From Salinicoccus sediminis (lineage in GTDB: Bacteria > Bacillota > Bacilli > Staphylococcales > Salinicoccaceae), in NCBI RefSeq assembly GCF_000986795.1, contig NZ_LAYZ01000025.1, positions 1 to 64,000 of the forward strand: a stretch of 64,000 nt of DNA, given 5' to 3'. Of this stretch, positions 53,177-62,566 are shown in pieces. The position numbers were made by a program, and so were the translations under genes. Numbering within the stretch: the stretch's first letter is position 1; each line of letters begins with the position of its first letter. A model generated the notes under the pieces. The model saw only the letters and a program-made list of their open reading frames with translations. It searched no databases and was not told the origin of the DNA.

Positions 53177-53668
53177 CTCTAGGATGTTGCTGTTGAGCTG
53201 TTCCAGCAGCTTCTCTTCATCGATGGTCCTGAACTGTTTTTCAGCCATCGGAAAAAGGACATTTTCCTCTTTGTACATGTGCATATACAGTATTTCATAT
53301 GCCTCCTGGAGATAGGGCGAGAACTCAGTGAGCGCCCTGCCCTCGCCATGCATGACAAACGCGTTGGTGAAATACTGCTCTATCTCGCTGTGCTCTGCCT
53401 GTATCGCCATGATCGGTCCCTGGTCCATGCCTATGTAATGGCCGAGCATTTCAAAGAAATACCTGTCCTCTTTCAGCTGATGCCTGTTGATGATCTCTTT
53501 GCTCAATGCAACCTTGTCCATCAGTGCTTCCAGTTCCGGACCATCTGCCTGCCCATTTTCTTCAAGCTCCCGCATGCGGTCGAACCACCCTGTGATTTCA
53601 TGCATGATCAGACGGTGTTCGTTCTCCAAAACCCTGAGGGCCTTCATCTTGAAATTGAAGGTCTGCAT
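53168..53668 (-). CDS. Hemerythrin-domain protein at the end of the nar-nre operon
   Basis: A 166-residue helical protein with the hemerythrin ligand pattern: ENEHRLIMHE near residue 17, NRHQLKEDRYFFE near 62, QAEHSEIEQYF near 92 and MHMYKEENVLFPMAE near 130. Such domains bind two irons and handle O2, NO or iron. AGGTGG precedes its ATG 11 bp after the nreC stop, so it is the eighth gene of narGHJI-nreABC. As nitrite and NO arise during nitrate respiration, NO binding or O2 sensing is a reasonable guess. It is not ScdA/YtfE, which has an extra N-terminal domain. Confidence 0.85.
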   Translation of the reverse strand: MQTFNFKMKALRVLENEHRLIMHEITGWFDRMRELEENGQADGPELEALMDKVALSKEIINRHQLKEDRYFFEMLGHYIGMDQGPIMAIQAEHSEIEQYFTNAFVMHGEGRALTEFSPYLQEAYEILYMHMYKEENVLFPMAEKQFRTIDEEKLLEQLNSNILEET

Positions 53669-53679
53669 AATCCACCTGC

Positions 53680-54330
53680 TTAAAATTCGATAAGTTTTTT
53701 CTTTATAGCATACTCCAGTATTTCCGGACGCGATGAGAGACCAATCTTGTCCATGAATCTGGACTTGTGCGCTTCGACCGTCTTCACGGATATGAACAGT
53801 TTTTCGGCGATCTCCTTGTTGCCGTAGCCTTTGGCCACAAGCGGCAGTATTTCAAGCTCCCTCTTTGAAAGTAACTTGAAGGGATTCGTGTTATCCTCCA
53901 TCATGTCATCCTGTGTGATGAACTGCCTGACAAGCACGTCCGTCATCTTCGGGTGGACATAGGTATCACCGGCATATACAGAGCGTATGGCGTCGAGGAG
54001 TTCCTCATCGGGCGCGCTTTTCAGTACGTACCCTTTTGCCCCGTTCTTAAGGGAGTGGAAAAGATATTCATCATCGTCATACATTGTGAGAATGATGATT
54101 TTAGTATCCGGAAAATCCTGTGAAATCTTTCCCGTCGCAATCAGGCCGGATTCCCCCGGCGGCATGCTTATATCCAACAGGATGACATCGGGTTCATATT
54201 TCTGAACCATCCGGTAGGCCTCAAGGCCATCCCCTGCAGTCGCAACGACTTCCATATCCTCCTGATAATTGATGATCATCGAAAATCCGCTGCGTACAAC
54301 GGAATGATCATCGGCAATGACTATCCTCAT
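53680..54330 (-). CDS. nreC: Response regulator NreC
   Basis: A 216-residue NarL-type regulator. The receiver has the acidic pair DD at 7-8, phospho-Asp D53 (ILLDISMP) and Lys near 104; the C-terminal LuxR-type helix-turn-helix contains [25 protein letters not shown]. It activates nitrate and nitrite respiration genes when phosphorylated by NreB. Its start overlaps the nreB stop (ATGA). Candidate targets are the boxes at 62369-62403. Confidence 0.93.
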   Translation of the reverse strand: MRIVIADDHSVVRSGFSMIINYQEDMEVVATAGDGLEAYRMVQKYEPDVILLDISMPPGESGLIATGKISQDFPDTKIIILTMYDDDEYLFHSLKNGAKGYVLKSAPDEELLDAIRSVYAGDTYVHPKMTDVLVRQFITQDDMMEDNTNPFKLLSKRELEILPLVAKGYGNKEIAEKLFISVKTVEAHKSRFMDKIGLSSRPEILEYAIKKKLIEF

Positions 54331-55367
54331 TTTTCTCCCCCTTTCTTCAAAGGAAGGATCAGAGCAATCTTAGTTCCTTTGCCTGCAACACTTTTAATGC
54401 TGACATTCGCCCCGATAGCTTCGGCCCGCTCCCTCATGCCGAAGAGTCCGAGTCCGGATCCCCTTGGCGAACTGTGCATGTCGAAACCGACGCCTTCATC
54501 TTCGATGATAACCTCAAGGTATTCACCGCGATCCATGAGGGTCACGTCTACAGTATCCACATCAGCGTATTTTATCGCGTTGAAAACAGACTCCTGTATG
54601 ATGCGGTACAGCGCCGTTTCAATCTCTGTGTCAAATCTTGTATCTTCTATGTTCGATTCGAATAAAACCGCCATGCCGTAATTCTTGCCGATATACTTGA
54701 AGTGGGACCGGAGCGCGGACAGAAGACCAAGATCATCAAGTGAAGACGGTCTGAGCTCCACGGATATATTACGGATCGACTTCATCAGATTGTTGAGCAG
54801 ATATTCCGCCTGCTCCGTCTTCTCCGACAGTTCCTCAGGGGGCAGATATTTGAATAGCCGCACCTCCACAAGGATGTTCAGTATATTCTGGATGATGCTG
54901 TCATGCAGCTCGCGTGAAATCCGCTTCCTTTCATCTTCCTGCGCCTCCATGATATGCTTCGTCAGCATTTTCTGGTGCAGGACCTGCTGGGTCTTCATCT
55001 GATTCGAGATGTTGTTCAGACGCAGTACTCTGATATCATTCTCGTAATCCAGTGTCTGGTAGTTTGCAGAATAAGGTTTCACGGTTCCGTCCTGCAGCTT
55101 CATGAACAGTTGGAAATCCACCTTATCACTGACGCCGCTGTAGAGGTAGCAGCCTTCACAGGTCACCAGATGGTTCTCATCCGTCAGCCCCTCACAGTGG
55201 TGGCATAATGCGCTATCCAGCTGATGCTGGACATCCTCCCCCATTATTTCGTATGACGCACTGTTGCGGTAGACGATCTCCCCTTCCCTGTCCAGAAAGA
55301 AGATGATTTCATTCGACTGTTCATAAAGCAACTGCAGATATTGGACAAGATCCTTCTGTCTGGTCAT
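54327..55367 (-). CDS. nreB: Oxygen-sensing histidine kinase NreB
   Basis: A 346-residue cytosolic kinase. An N-terminal PAS domain carries C55-x2-C58-x11-C70-x2-C73, exactly the spacing of the oxygen-labile 4Fe-4S cluster of Staphylococcus carnosus NreB. The HisKA_3 segment [15 protein letters not shown] has phospho-acceptor H155, and the HATPase ends with [17 protein letters not shown]. Loss of the cluster in air switches the kinase off. ATG 55367 overlaps the nreA stop and follows GGGAGGGG; the longer frame lies inside nreA and is rejected. Confidence 0.94.
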   Translation of the reverse strand: MTRQKDLVQYLQLLYEQSNEIIFFLDREGEIVYRNSASYEIMGEDVQHQLDSALCHHCEGLTDENHLVTCEGCYLYSGVSDKVDFQLFMKLQDGTVKPYSANYQTLDYENDIRVLRLNNISNQMKTQQVLHQKMLTKHIMEAQEDERKRISRELHDSIIQNILNILVEVRLFKYLPPEELSEKTEQAEYLLNNLMKSIRNISVELRPSSLDDLGLLSALRSHFKYIGKNYGMAVLFESNIEDTRFDTEIETALYRIIQESVFNAIKYADVDTVDVTLMDRGEYLEVIIEDEGVGFDMHSSPRGSGLGLFGMRERAEAIGANVSIKSVAGKGTKIALILPLKKGGEK

Positions 55368-55816
55368 AAATGCACCCCTCCCAGTTCGCATTTGCATACT
55401 GGCTGTATATCTTCTATATAATCCATTGTCAGAGATTTACTGATCCGTCCCGGCGTCCTGTAACCGATGATGAGGGCGCCTTCCGGCCTCCCTTTTTTCA
55501 GGATGGGGATGGCGATGAATGAGACGATCTTTTCATTTATGATGATCGGATACCGGTGCTTCTCGGACAGTGGTATTTCTTTACCCACGTCTTCGACAAT
55601 CCAGGGTTTCCCCGTCTTTTTGACAATGCCTGCGACACCTTTGCCCGGCGCCACGGATATTCGCCTGTAGCGGTTGTTCATATTGCCCGTCATGCGGGTC
55701 CATTTGACCAAAGTTTCATCAAACGTCCGGATTTCTTCTGCCATACCCACACAATCGGAGCGGGTAATGCGCCGGATATGATCCAGATCGATCGTCTGTT
55801 CAATTGTACCATTCAT
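55364..55816 (-). CDS. nreA: Nitrate receptor NreA (GAF domain)
   Basis: A 150-residue GAF-domain protein that in staphylococci binds nitrate and restrains NreB when nitrate is absent. The segments TGNMNNRYRRISVAPGKGVAGIV and EKIVSFIAIPILKKGRPEGALIIGYR match the family, and the length is close to the 154 residues of S. carnosus NreA. ATG 55816 follows AAGGGG, 23 bp after narI; the longer frame runs back into narI and is rejected. Confidence 0.9.
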   Translation of the reverse strand: MNGTIEQTIDLDHIRRITRSDCVGMAEEIRTFDETLVKWTRMTGNMNNRYRRISVAPGKGVAGIVKKTGKPWIVEDVGKEIPLSEKHRYPIIINEKIVSFIAIPILKKGRPEGALIIGYRTPGRISKSLTMDYIEDIQPVCKCELGGVHL

Positions 55817-55839
55817 GCCTCTCACCCCTTTGCGAAATT

Positions 55840-56520
55840 TCACCTGGTACTGTGCTTCCTGTAGAGGATATAACTTCTTGTACCGTAATTGAGCGGCACA
55901 CTCCATACATGGACCAGCCTCGTAAACGGCCACATCATGAATATGGCGAAGCCGGCCAGGACATGCAGTTTGAATGTGAGCGGTACGGTTTCCATCAGTG
56001 CCGCTTCAGGCCGCAGCATCAGTAAACCTCTTATCCATACTGATATTGTAGCACGATAATCGAAATCCGGCGTGGTCGTATTTGTGACAAGTGTCGCGTA
56101 GCAGCCGATGAATACGATGAACAAAAGCAGCAGGTTCACTGTGATGTCTGAGGCGGAACTCAGTTTCAGGACACTCGGTTTGCTGAGTCTCCTGTAGGTC
56201 AGCAGGAACATGCCGACAAGTGTCATGATGCCGAATATACTGCCGACATAGACTGCCCCGAGATGATAGAGGTGGTCATCCACTCCGATGGCAGAAAGCC
56301 AGGCCGCCGGGACAAGGAGTCCCACGACGTGGCCGAAAAATACGGGGATCACCCCGAGGTGGAACAGCAGGCTCCCCCATTTGAGCTGTTTCTGTTCTAT
56401 GAATTCACTGGACTTGGCCGTCCAGCTGAACTGATCGTACCTGTACCTGAATATATGACCGATGACAAATGTCGCGATGGCAAGATAGGGGAATATCACC
56501 CATAAAAATTGATCCAGCAT
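55840..56520 (-). CDS. narI: Respiratory nitrate reductase gamma subunit
   Basis: A 226-residue cytochrome b subunit with five membrane helices. His residues in GHIFRYRYDQFSW, HLGVIPVFFGHVVG and the C-terminal KLHVLAGFAIFMMWPFTRLVHVWS provide the haem b ligands. It takes electrons from menaquinol and anchors NarGH to the inner membrane face. It starts 7 bp after narJ. Confidence 0.94.
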   Translation of the reverse strand: MLDQFLWVIFPYLAIATFVIGHIFRYRYDQFSWTAKSSEFIEQKQLKWGSLLFHLGVIPVFFGHVVGLLVPAAWLSAIGVDDHLYHLGAVYVGSIFGIMTLVGMFLLTYRRLSKPSVLKLSSASDITVNLLLLFIVFIGCYATLVTNTTTPDFDYRATISVWIRGLLMLRPEAALMETVPLTFKLHVLAGFAIFMMWPFTRLVHVWSVPLNYGTRSYILYRKHSTR

Positions 56521-56527
56521 CAGCCTC

Positions 56528-57097
56528 TCACCCCTGCTCTCCTGCCGGCTGTCTCATGCACTGTTTGAATGTTTCACGCAGTGCCCTCACCAGCGGCGTG
56601 TAATGGCTTTCCTGTTTCTCCAGCGATTTCAGCAGGTGATAGCTGCCATCCTCGATCACTCCGATGAGTAATGAAAAGCTGTCTTCCTTCCTGTCATCGT
56701 TCTCCCAGTCTCCTGCATAGATGAATTCGCACATCAGCGGCAGGTAATCCGAAAGTTCATTATCCGGCATTTCAAGCCCGAACATCTCATACAGCACTTT
56801 AAGTTTGGCGAGCATCTGCCCCCGTTCTTTGCCGTCTTCGAAATTTGCGTATGTCATGAAGAGGCTGTTCTTTTTTTCAAAATCGAACGTGTGGATATAC
56901 TCCTCCCTGTTTTCATCCAGGCTGAGTGCCATCACATTCCTCTCGTATTCGTCTATATGGCGACCTGCCGCTTCAGGCAGGACTCCCCTGACTGCAAAAC
57001 TTTCAGGATGGTATGTGAGTTTTTCGGGATAGTCGAAATGCATGCTGAAAAATTTGAAAAGGTCTTTGTACTCTGCAAGTCTCCTGAAATCAATCAC
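56528..57097 (-). CDS. narJ: Nitrate reductase assembly chaperone
   Basis: A 189-residue helical TorD-family chaperone needed to insert the molybdenum cofactor into NarG. I place the start at GTG 57097, which overlaps the narH stop (GTGATTGA), has GGGGGA at 7 bp, and gives MIDFRRLAEYKDLFKFFS, matching staphylococcal NarJ N-termini; upstream ATGs lie inside narH and would add a basic, unrelated extension. Acidic clusters such as DWENDDRKEDSFSLL are typical. Confidence 0.88.
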   Translation of the reverse strand: MIDFRRLAEYKDLFKFFSMHFDYPEKLTYHPESFAVRGVLPEAAGRHIDEYERNVMALSLDENREEYIHTFDFEKKNSLFMTYANFEDGKERGQMLAKLKVLYEMFGLEMPDNELSDYLPLMCEFIYAGDWENDDRKEDSFSLLIGVIEDGSYHLLKSLEKQESHYTPLVRALRETFKQCMRQPAGEQG

Positions 57098-58646
57098 GCC
57101 AGATTCCCCCATAGAAGTTCTCTTCATAGATCTGCTTCCCTGATTTTTCAGCTGTGACACCAACCGGTCCGCAGCCGTCACAGCCGTCTGCGAATCCATC
57201 CTGCGTGTAGCCGGTCGATCCCTGTGCACGGTACGGATCCATCGCACCTTCCCTGTGGGAGGTCGGTATGACGAAGCGGTCCTCGTATTTGGCTATGGCG
57301 AGCAGCCTGTACATTTCCTTCGTCCGGACCGCTGTCAGCCCGACGCGTTCAAGCTTCCTTTCATCGAAATCTTTTCCGCTGGTTGCCGCGCGCATATAGC
57401 TTCTCATCATCGCCATCCGCTGGAGTGATTCCTTGACCGTCTTCGTATCGCCGGCTGTCAACATGTTGGCAAGATACTGGACGGGCGTCCGCATCTCTTC
57501 GATCGCCGGGAAGATCGCATCCGGGTTCTTGATGGAATCCCTGCCTTCAAAATAGTTCATGATTGGACTCAGCGGCGGAACGTACCACACCATCGGCATG
57601 GTCCTGTATTCCGGATGGAGCGGAAATGCAAGCTTGTATTCAATCGCGAGCTTATAGACCGGTGACTGCTGCGCCGCTTCGATCCAGTCGTAGCTGATGC
57701 CGTCCTTTTCGGCCTGTGCAATCACTTCCGGATCATTCGGGTCGAGGAAGAGGTCCAGCTGTGCCTGATACAGGTCTTTCGGGTCTTCCGTGCTGGCCGC
57801 TTCAAGCACCCTGTCTGCATCGTACAGCAGAACGCCCAGGTAACGTATGCGTCCGGTACATGTTTCAGAGCATACCGTCGGCAGCCCAGTCTCGATTCTC
57901 GGATAGCAGAATGTGCATTTTTCGGCTTTGTTCGTCTTCCAGTTGAAGTAGACCTTCTTGTAGGGGCAGCCTGTCATACAGTATCTCCAGCCGCGGCATG
58001 CCTCCTGGTCCACGAGTACGATTCCGTCCTCATCGCGCTTGTACATCGCACCCGACGGGCAGGATGCCACACAGCTCGGGTTCAGGCAGTGTTCACACAG
58101 ACGCGGCAGATACATCATGAAGGACTGCTCGAAGTTGAATTTGATCTCTTCCTCGATTTTCTGGATGTTCGGATCCTCGGGCCCGGTGATGTGTGCACCG
58201 GCAAGGTCGTCCTCCCAGTTCGGCCCCCATTCCGGATCCATCTTTTCACCTGTGAGCACATTGCGCGCCGTTGCGACCGGGGAATGTGCACCCTGTTTCC
58301 GGGTGATCAGGTTCTTGTAGTTGTATGTCCATGGGATGTAATAATCCTTCATCTCAGGCATATCCGGATTGTAGAAAATCTTGCCCAGCGCCATCTTGGA
58401 CAACCTGGTGCCTGATTTCAATTCCAGTCTGCCCCGCTTGTTCAGCTTCCATCCGCCTTTATAGACCTCCTGGTCCTCCCAGCGTTTCGGATAACCGATC
58501 CCGGGTTTCGTTTCTACGTTGTTGAACCACATGTATTCCGCACCTTCCCGGTTCGTCCATGTACTTTTGCATGTCACCGAACATGTGTGACATCCGATGC
58601 ATTTATCAAGGTTCATTACCATTGCCACTTGCGCTTTAATCTTCAA
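57090..58646 (-). CDS. narH: Respiratory nitrate reductase beta subunit
   Basis: A 518-residue electron-transfer subunit with four cysteine groups: CIGCHTCSVTCK, CEHCLNPSCVASCPSG, CRGWRYCMTGCPYKK and CTFCYPRIETGLPTVCSETC. The Trp in CRGWRYC marks the 3Fe-4S cluster, as in E. coli NarH; the other three are 4Fe-4S. It passes electrons from NarI to NarG. The start overlaps narG by 11 bp. Confidence 0.96.
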   Translation of the reverse strand: MKIKAQVAMVMNLDKCIGCHTCSVTCKSTWTNREGAEYMWFNNVETKPGIGYPKRWEDQEVYKGGWKLNKRGRLELKSGTRLSKMALGKIFYNPDMPEMKDYYIPWTYNYKNLITRKQGAHSPVATARNVLTGEKMDPEWGPNWEDDLAGAHITGPEDPNIQKIEEEIKFNFEQSFMMYLPRLCEHCLNPSCVASCPSGAMYKRDEDGIVLVDQEACRGWRYCMTGCPYKKVYFNWKTNKAEKCTFCYPRIETGLPTVCSETCTGRIRYLGVLLYDADRVLEAASTEDPKDLYQAQLDLFLDPNDPEVIAQAEKDGISYDWIEAAQQSPVYKLAIEYKLAFPLHPEYRTMPMVWYVPPLSPIMNYFEGRDSIKNPDAIFPAIEEMRTPVQYLANMLTAGDTKTVKESLQRMAMMRSYMRAATSGKDFDERKLERVGLTAVRTKEMYRLLAIAKYEDRFVIPTSHREGAMDPYRAQGSTGYTQDGFADGCDGCGPVGVTAEKSGKQIYEENFYGGIWRD

Positions 58647-61600
58647 GGAAATCTGCCTCCTTCATTTTTCTCACTGCCACATAAACGTCCCGCTGGTTGC
58701 CGATCGGCCCGTAATAGTTGAAGCCGTAGCTGACCTGCGCATATCCGCCCACCAGCTGGGTCGGTTTCAGATGTATCCGCGTCGGCGCGTTATGGCTGCC
58801 GCCCCGCGTATCCGTGATTTCCGAACCCGCCGCCTGTATATGCCTGTCCTGCGCGTGATACATGAACATCGTCCCCTTTGGCATCTTATGGGAGACGACT
58901 GCCCGCGCCGTAACGAGGCCGTTCCGGTTGTACACTTCAAGCCAGTCATTGTCGCTGATGTCATGCGCCTCTGCATCCTCCACACTGATCCAGACGTTCG
59001 GTCCGCCTCTGAATAGAGTGAGCATATGCAGGTTGTCCTGATACGTCGAGTGGATGTTCCATTTACCGTGCGGCGTCAGGTACCGGAGCACCAGGCTGTC
59101 GACGCCGCCCTTGATCTTCCTGTCCCGTGTGCCGAACACCATCGGCGGAAGTGTCGGCTTGTAGACCGGCAGGCTCTCACCGAACTGTCGGAAAAACTCA
59201 TGATCGATATAGAATGACTGGCGGCCGGTCAGTGTCCTGAACGGCACTTCCCGCTCTATGTTCGTCGTGAACGGTGAATATCGCCGGTCCCCTTTGTTTG
59301 AGCCGGGGAATACCGCTGTCGGTATGACTTCCCGCGGCTGCGCTGTAATATTGTTGAATGTGATCCTCTCGTTTTCACGGGCGGAGGAAATATCCCTGAG
59401 CGCCATGCCGGTATCCGCTTCGAGTGCTTCATATGACTTCTGGGAGAGCCGGCCGTTTGTCGCCGACGACATATGGAGCACCATATCCGCCGCCCTTCTG
59501 GCAGTATCAATTTTAGGCAGACCGTCTTTGATCGATCCGTCCGTATATACGCCGGTGATGGATTTCAATTCCTCGAATTCCTCTCTGGCGCTGAACTGTA
59601 CACCGTGCGCCCCGATCTTGCCCGTGCCGAGTTTCGGCCCCACGGTCACATACTTATCGAAGACCTGCGTATAGTCGCGTTCCACTACATCGAAGTTCGG
59701 CATCGTCAGCCCCGGAATCGCTTCAACTTCGCCTTTGGACCAGTCTTTGACTTCCCCGAGCGGCTGTGCGATTTCCCCGGGTGAATCATGCATGAGCGGC
59801 ATTGTGACAACGTCCTTCACCGGTTCCGGCAGATGCTCTTCCGCCAGTTCCGAGAAATCCTTGCCGATTGTCCTATAGATGTCCCAGTCGCTTCTCGATT
59901 CCCAGAGCGGATTGATCGCCGGATTGAATGGATGGACGAACGGGTGCATATCCGTTGATGAAAGGTCTGTCTTCTCATACCATGTCGCCGCCGGCAGAAC
60001 GATATCGGAGTGCAGCGGCGTCGACGTCATCCTGAAATCGAGCGACACAAGCAAGTCGAGCTTTCCTTCTGTATCCTCATCGATCCAGTTGATCTCCTCG
60101 GGCTTCTCATCCCGGTTCGGTTCGGCAAGCAGGCCGCTTTTCGTACCCAGCAGATGCTTGAGGAAGTACTCCTGTCCTTTAGCCGAAGATGAAATAAGGT
60201 TCGAACGCCAGACAAAAAGTGTTTTCGGATGGTTCTTTTTCGCTCCCGGATCCTCGATGGCCAGCTTCATCTTCCTGTCAGTCAGTGCATCCACCGCTTT
60301 CTGACGGACTGTTTCATCAGATGTGTCCCCGGCCTTTTTCGCCTCTTCGTAGAACGACAGGGAACTCCTGTCGAACTGCGGGTAGGACGGCAGCCATCCA
60401 AGTCGCGCTGCGAGGACGTTGTAGTCCGCCGGATGGGAATATCTCAGCTTGCCGCCCGTTTCTGCTCTCAGCGATTCCACAGACGATTCTTCATACTTCC
60501 ACTGCTCTGTGGCGAAGTAGAACCAGCTCGTTGCATTCTGTTGGCGGGGCGGTGCCTGCCAGTCTTTGGCGAAGGCCAGTGTCTGCCATCCTTCTATCGG
60601 CCGGCATTTTTCCTGTCCGACGTAATGGGCCCAGCCGCCGCCGTTGACACCCTGCGTTGCACACAGCATGACAAGGTTGAGTATTGAACGGTAGATCGTA
60701 TCCGCATTGAACCAGTGGTTGATGCCGGCCCCCATGATGATCATCGATTTCCCTTCTGTATCGATGGCGTTCTGGGCAAATTCCCTGCCGACCTGTGTCA
60801 CTATGGATGCCTTGACACCGGTGATCCCCTCCTGCCATGCCGGGGTATAGACACTTTCCGCGTCATCATATCCTTTTGCCTCACGGTCGTCCCCGAATCG
60901 GCTGACGCCGTACTGGCTCAGCATCACATCGTATACCGTCGCAACTTTGACCGTATGCCCGTCCTTCAGCTCAACAGACTTATATGGAATCGGACGCGTG
61001 AAGCGGCTGTTGCCTTTGTTGTCGAATTCCGGGAAATCAATATCACATCTCCCGTCGGACTGCTCCAGGATCGACAGCGCCGGATGGACCGGCATGCCGT
61101 CATCGGTTTCCATCTTCAGGTTCCATTTACTGCCCTCTTCATATCTCTGACCCATCGTACCGTTCGGCACGACGATCCCGTCGGCCCCTTCATCGAACAG
61201 CACCGGCTTCCATTCGCCTTTTTCATGGACATCCTCCATGTCACTCTCGCGCAGGAATCTTCCGGCTTTATGCGTCCTGCCCTCCTCTTCCAGGATCAGC
61301 AGGAAAGGCAGATCCGTAAAACGTTTCGCATAGTTTATGAACAAGGGCTCCCTGCGCTTTTCATAAAACTCATCCAGTATGACGTGCGTCATCCCCTGTG
61401 CCAGCGCCGCGTCCGTTCCCGGATTCGGAGCCAGCCAGTTATCAGCAAACTTGACGTTTTCCGCATGGTCCGGAGCGACGGATACGACCTTCGCCCCCTT
61501 ATAGCGCACTTCGGTCATGAAATGGGCATCCGGTGTCCTTGTGAGAGGCACATTGGAGCCCCACATGATGATGTAGGAAGAGTTGTACCAGTCCGAAGAT

Positions 61601-62307
61601 TCAGGCACATCCGTCTGTTCCCCCCAGATTTGCGGAGAGGCCGGCGGCAGGTCCGCATACCAGTCATAGAATGAGAGCATCTCGCCGCCGAGCAGGGAAA
61701 TGAACCTTGCGCCGGATGCATAGCTGATCATGGACATTGCCGGAATCGGTGTGAATCCGGCAATCCTGTCGGGACCGTATTCTTTGATCGTATACACAAG
61801 CTGTGCTGCAATGAGTCTCGTCACATCGCGCCATGATGCCCGCACGAGCCCCCCTTTGCCCCTCGCCTGTTTATAGGACTGCGCCTTTTCCCCGTCTTCA
61901 ACGATCGAAGCCCAGGCTTCGACCGGATCACCGTGCTCAGCGAGTGCATGCTGCCACAATTTCCACAGAACACCGCGCACATAGGGGAATTTTACCCGCA
62001 GCGGACTGTACTCATACCATGAAAAAGATGCACCGCGCGGACAGCCGCGGGGTTCGAATTCAGGCATGTCTGGCCCGCAGGATGGATAGTCGATCTGCTG
62101 GTTTTCCCAGGTGATGACCCCGTTCTTCACAAACACCTTCCACGAACAGGACCCGGTACAGTTCACCCCGTGTGTGGTGCGCACTACTTTGTCATGGCTC
62201 CAGCGTTCCCTGTAAAGCCGCTCCCAGTCACGGTTCTTCTGCTCAAGCACCGACCAGTCACCGTTGAATTTCTCTGTCGGTTTAAAATACTTCAGGCCTT
62301 TAAACAT
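58636..62307 (-). CDS. narG: Respiratory nitrate reductase alpha subunit
   Basis: A 1,223-residue catalytic subunit reducing nitrate to nitrite at a bis-MGD molybdenum centre. The N-terminal HGVNCTGSC and PSCGPDMPEFEPRGCPRG supply the His/Cys ligands of the FS0 cluster; SSDWYNSSYIIMWGSN carries the Mo-ligating Asp. There is no twin-arginine signal, so the site faces the cytosol. ATG 62307 with AGGAG is chosen over the codon three earlier. It leads the operon narGHJI-nreABC-hemerythrin. Confidence 0.96.
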   Translation of the reverse strand: MFKGLKYFKPTEKFNGDWSVLEQKNRDWERLYRERWSHDKVVRTTHGVNCTGSCSWKVFVKNGVITWENQQIDYPSCGPDMPEFEPRGCPRGASFSWYEYSPLRVKFPYVRGVLWKLWQHALAEHGDPVEAWASIVEDGEKAQSYKQARGKGGLVRASWRDVTRLIAAQLVYTIKEYGPDRIAGFTPIPAMSMISYASGARFISLLGGEMLSFYDWYADLPPASPQIWGEQTDVPESSDWYNSSYIIMWGSNVPLTRTPDAHFMTEVRYKGAKVVSVAPDHAENVKFADNWLAPNPGTDAALAQGMTHVILDEFYEKRREPLFINYAKRFTDLPFLLILEEEGRTHKAGRFLRESDMEDVHEKGEWKPVLFDEGADGIVVPNGTMGQRYEEGSKWNLKMETDDGMPVHPALSILEQSDGRCDIDFPEFDNKGNSRFTRPIPYKSVELKDGHTVKVATVYDVMLSQYGVSRFGDDREAKGYDDAESVYTPAWQEGITGVKASIVTQVGREFAQNAIDTEGKSMIIMGAGINHWFNADTIYRSILNLVMLCATQGVNGGGWAHYVGQEKCRPIEGWQTLAFAKDWQAPPRQQNATSWFYFATEQWKYEESSVESLRAETGGKLRYSHPADYNVLAARLGWLPSYPQFDRSSLSFYEEAKKAGDTSDETVRQKAVDALTDRKMKLAIEDPGAKKNHPKTLFVWRSNLISSSAKGQEYFLKHLLGTKSGLLAEPNRDEKPEEINWIDEDTEGKLDLLVSLDFRMTSTPLHSDIVLPAATWYEKTDLSSTDMHPFVHPFNPAINPLWESRSDWDIYRTIGKDFSELAEEHLPEPVKDVVTMPLMHDSPGEIAQPLGEVKDWSKGEVEAIPGLTMPNFDVVERDYTQVFDKYVTVGPKLGTGKIGAHGVQFSAREEFEELKSITGVYTDGSIKDGLPKIDTARRAADMVLHMSSATNGRLSQKSYEALEADTGMALRDISSARENERITFNNITAQPREVIPTAVFPGSNKGDRRYSPFTTNIEREVPFRTLTGRQSFYIDHEFFRQFGESLPVYKPTLPPMVFGTRDRKIKGGVDSLVLRYLTPHGKWNIHSTYQDNLHMLTLFRGGPNVWISVEDAEAHDISDNDWLEVYNRNGLVTARAVVSHKMPKGTMFMYHAQDRHIQAAGSEITDTRGGSHNAPTRIHLKPTQLVGGYAQVSYGFNYYGPIGNQRDVYVAVRKMKEADFLED

Positions 62308-62338
62308 CCGGCACACTCCTCTTAATCAAGTTACCTTT

Positions 62339-62367
62339 ATTATGTAATAGTATTCACAAACAATGAA
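62339..62367 (-). promoter_or_regulatory. Putative narG promoter
   Basis: On the minus strand TTCATT (62367-62362) and CATAAT (62344-62339) are 17 bp apart, about 35 bp before narG. The -35 is poor, as expected of a promoter that needs an activator; NreC-like boxes begin 2 bp upstream. Confidence 0.5.
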
Positions 62368-62368
62368 T

Positions 62369-62403
62369 CAGGGAATTTCCTAATATCTCCTGGAAATTCC
62401 CTA
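62369..62403. promoter_or_regulatory. Paired NreC-like boxes upstream of narG
   Basis: CAGGGAATTTCCTA and CTGGAAATTCCCTA (62369-62382 and 62390-62403) each resemble the staphylococcal NreC site TAGGG-N4-CCCTA (8 and 7 of 10 fixed bases) and together form a perfect inverted repeat AGGGAATTTCC / GGAAATTCCCT with an 11-bp spacer. They adjoin the narG -35, where an activator would bind. Confidence 0.65.
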
Positions 62404-62566
62404 TCTCAACATAAGAGGTATATTCCATCATCCTGTCGAAGGCCCTAGCAGCCTGCACTGGAGCTCAGGAGCTTGTCAGGGAAATCCCTTCTCCCTCCCG
62501 TTTATAAATCAGCATGGCGGGAATCATATGAATGTATGAATCAATAATATATTGGAGGTATTCAGA
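62404..62566. other. Remaining narG/copper-storage intergenic region
   Basis: This part of the divergent region contains a third NreC-like box, CAGGGAAATCCCTT (62477-62490; core AGGG-N4-CCCT perfect), about 75 bp before the copper-storage-like gene. AT-rich sequence near 62530-62551 may hold that gene's promoter, but no clear hexamer pair or CsoR box was recognised. Confidence 0.5.

Noticed and set aside
60715-61674. 319-codon plus-strand frame antisense to narG
   Set aside because: It lies wholly within narG, whose reading frame is certain; no initiation signal.
62404-62566. CsoR operator upstream of the copper-storage-like gene
   Set aside because: No TACCC-N4-GGGTA-type sequence was found; the GGG/CCC motifs present fit NreC-like boxes better.
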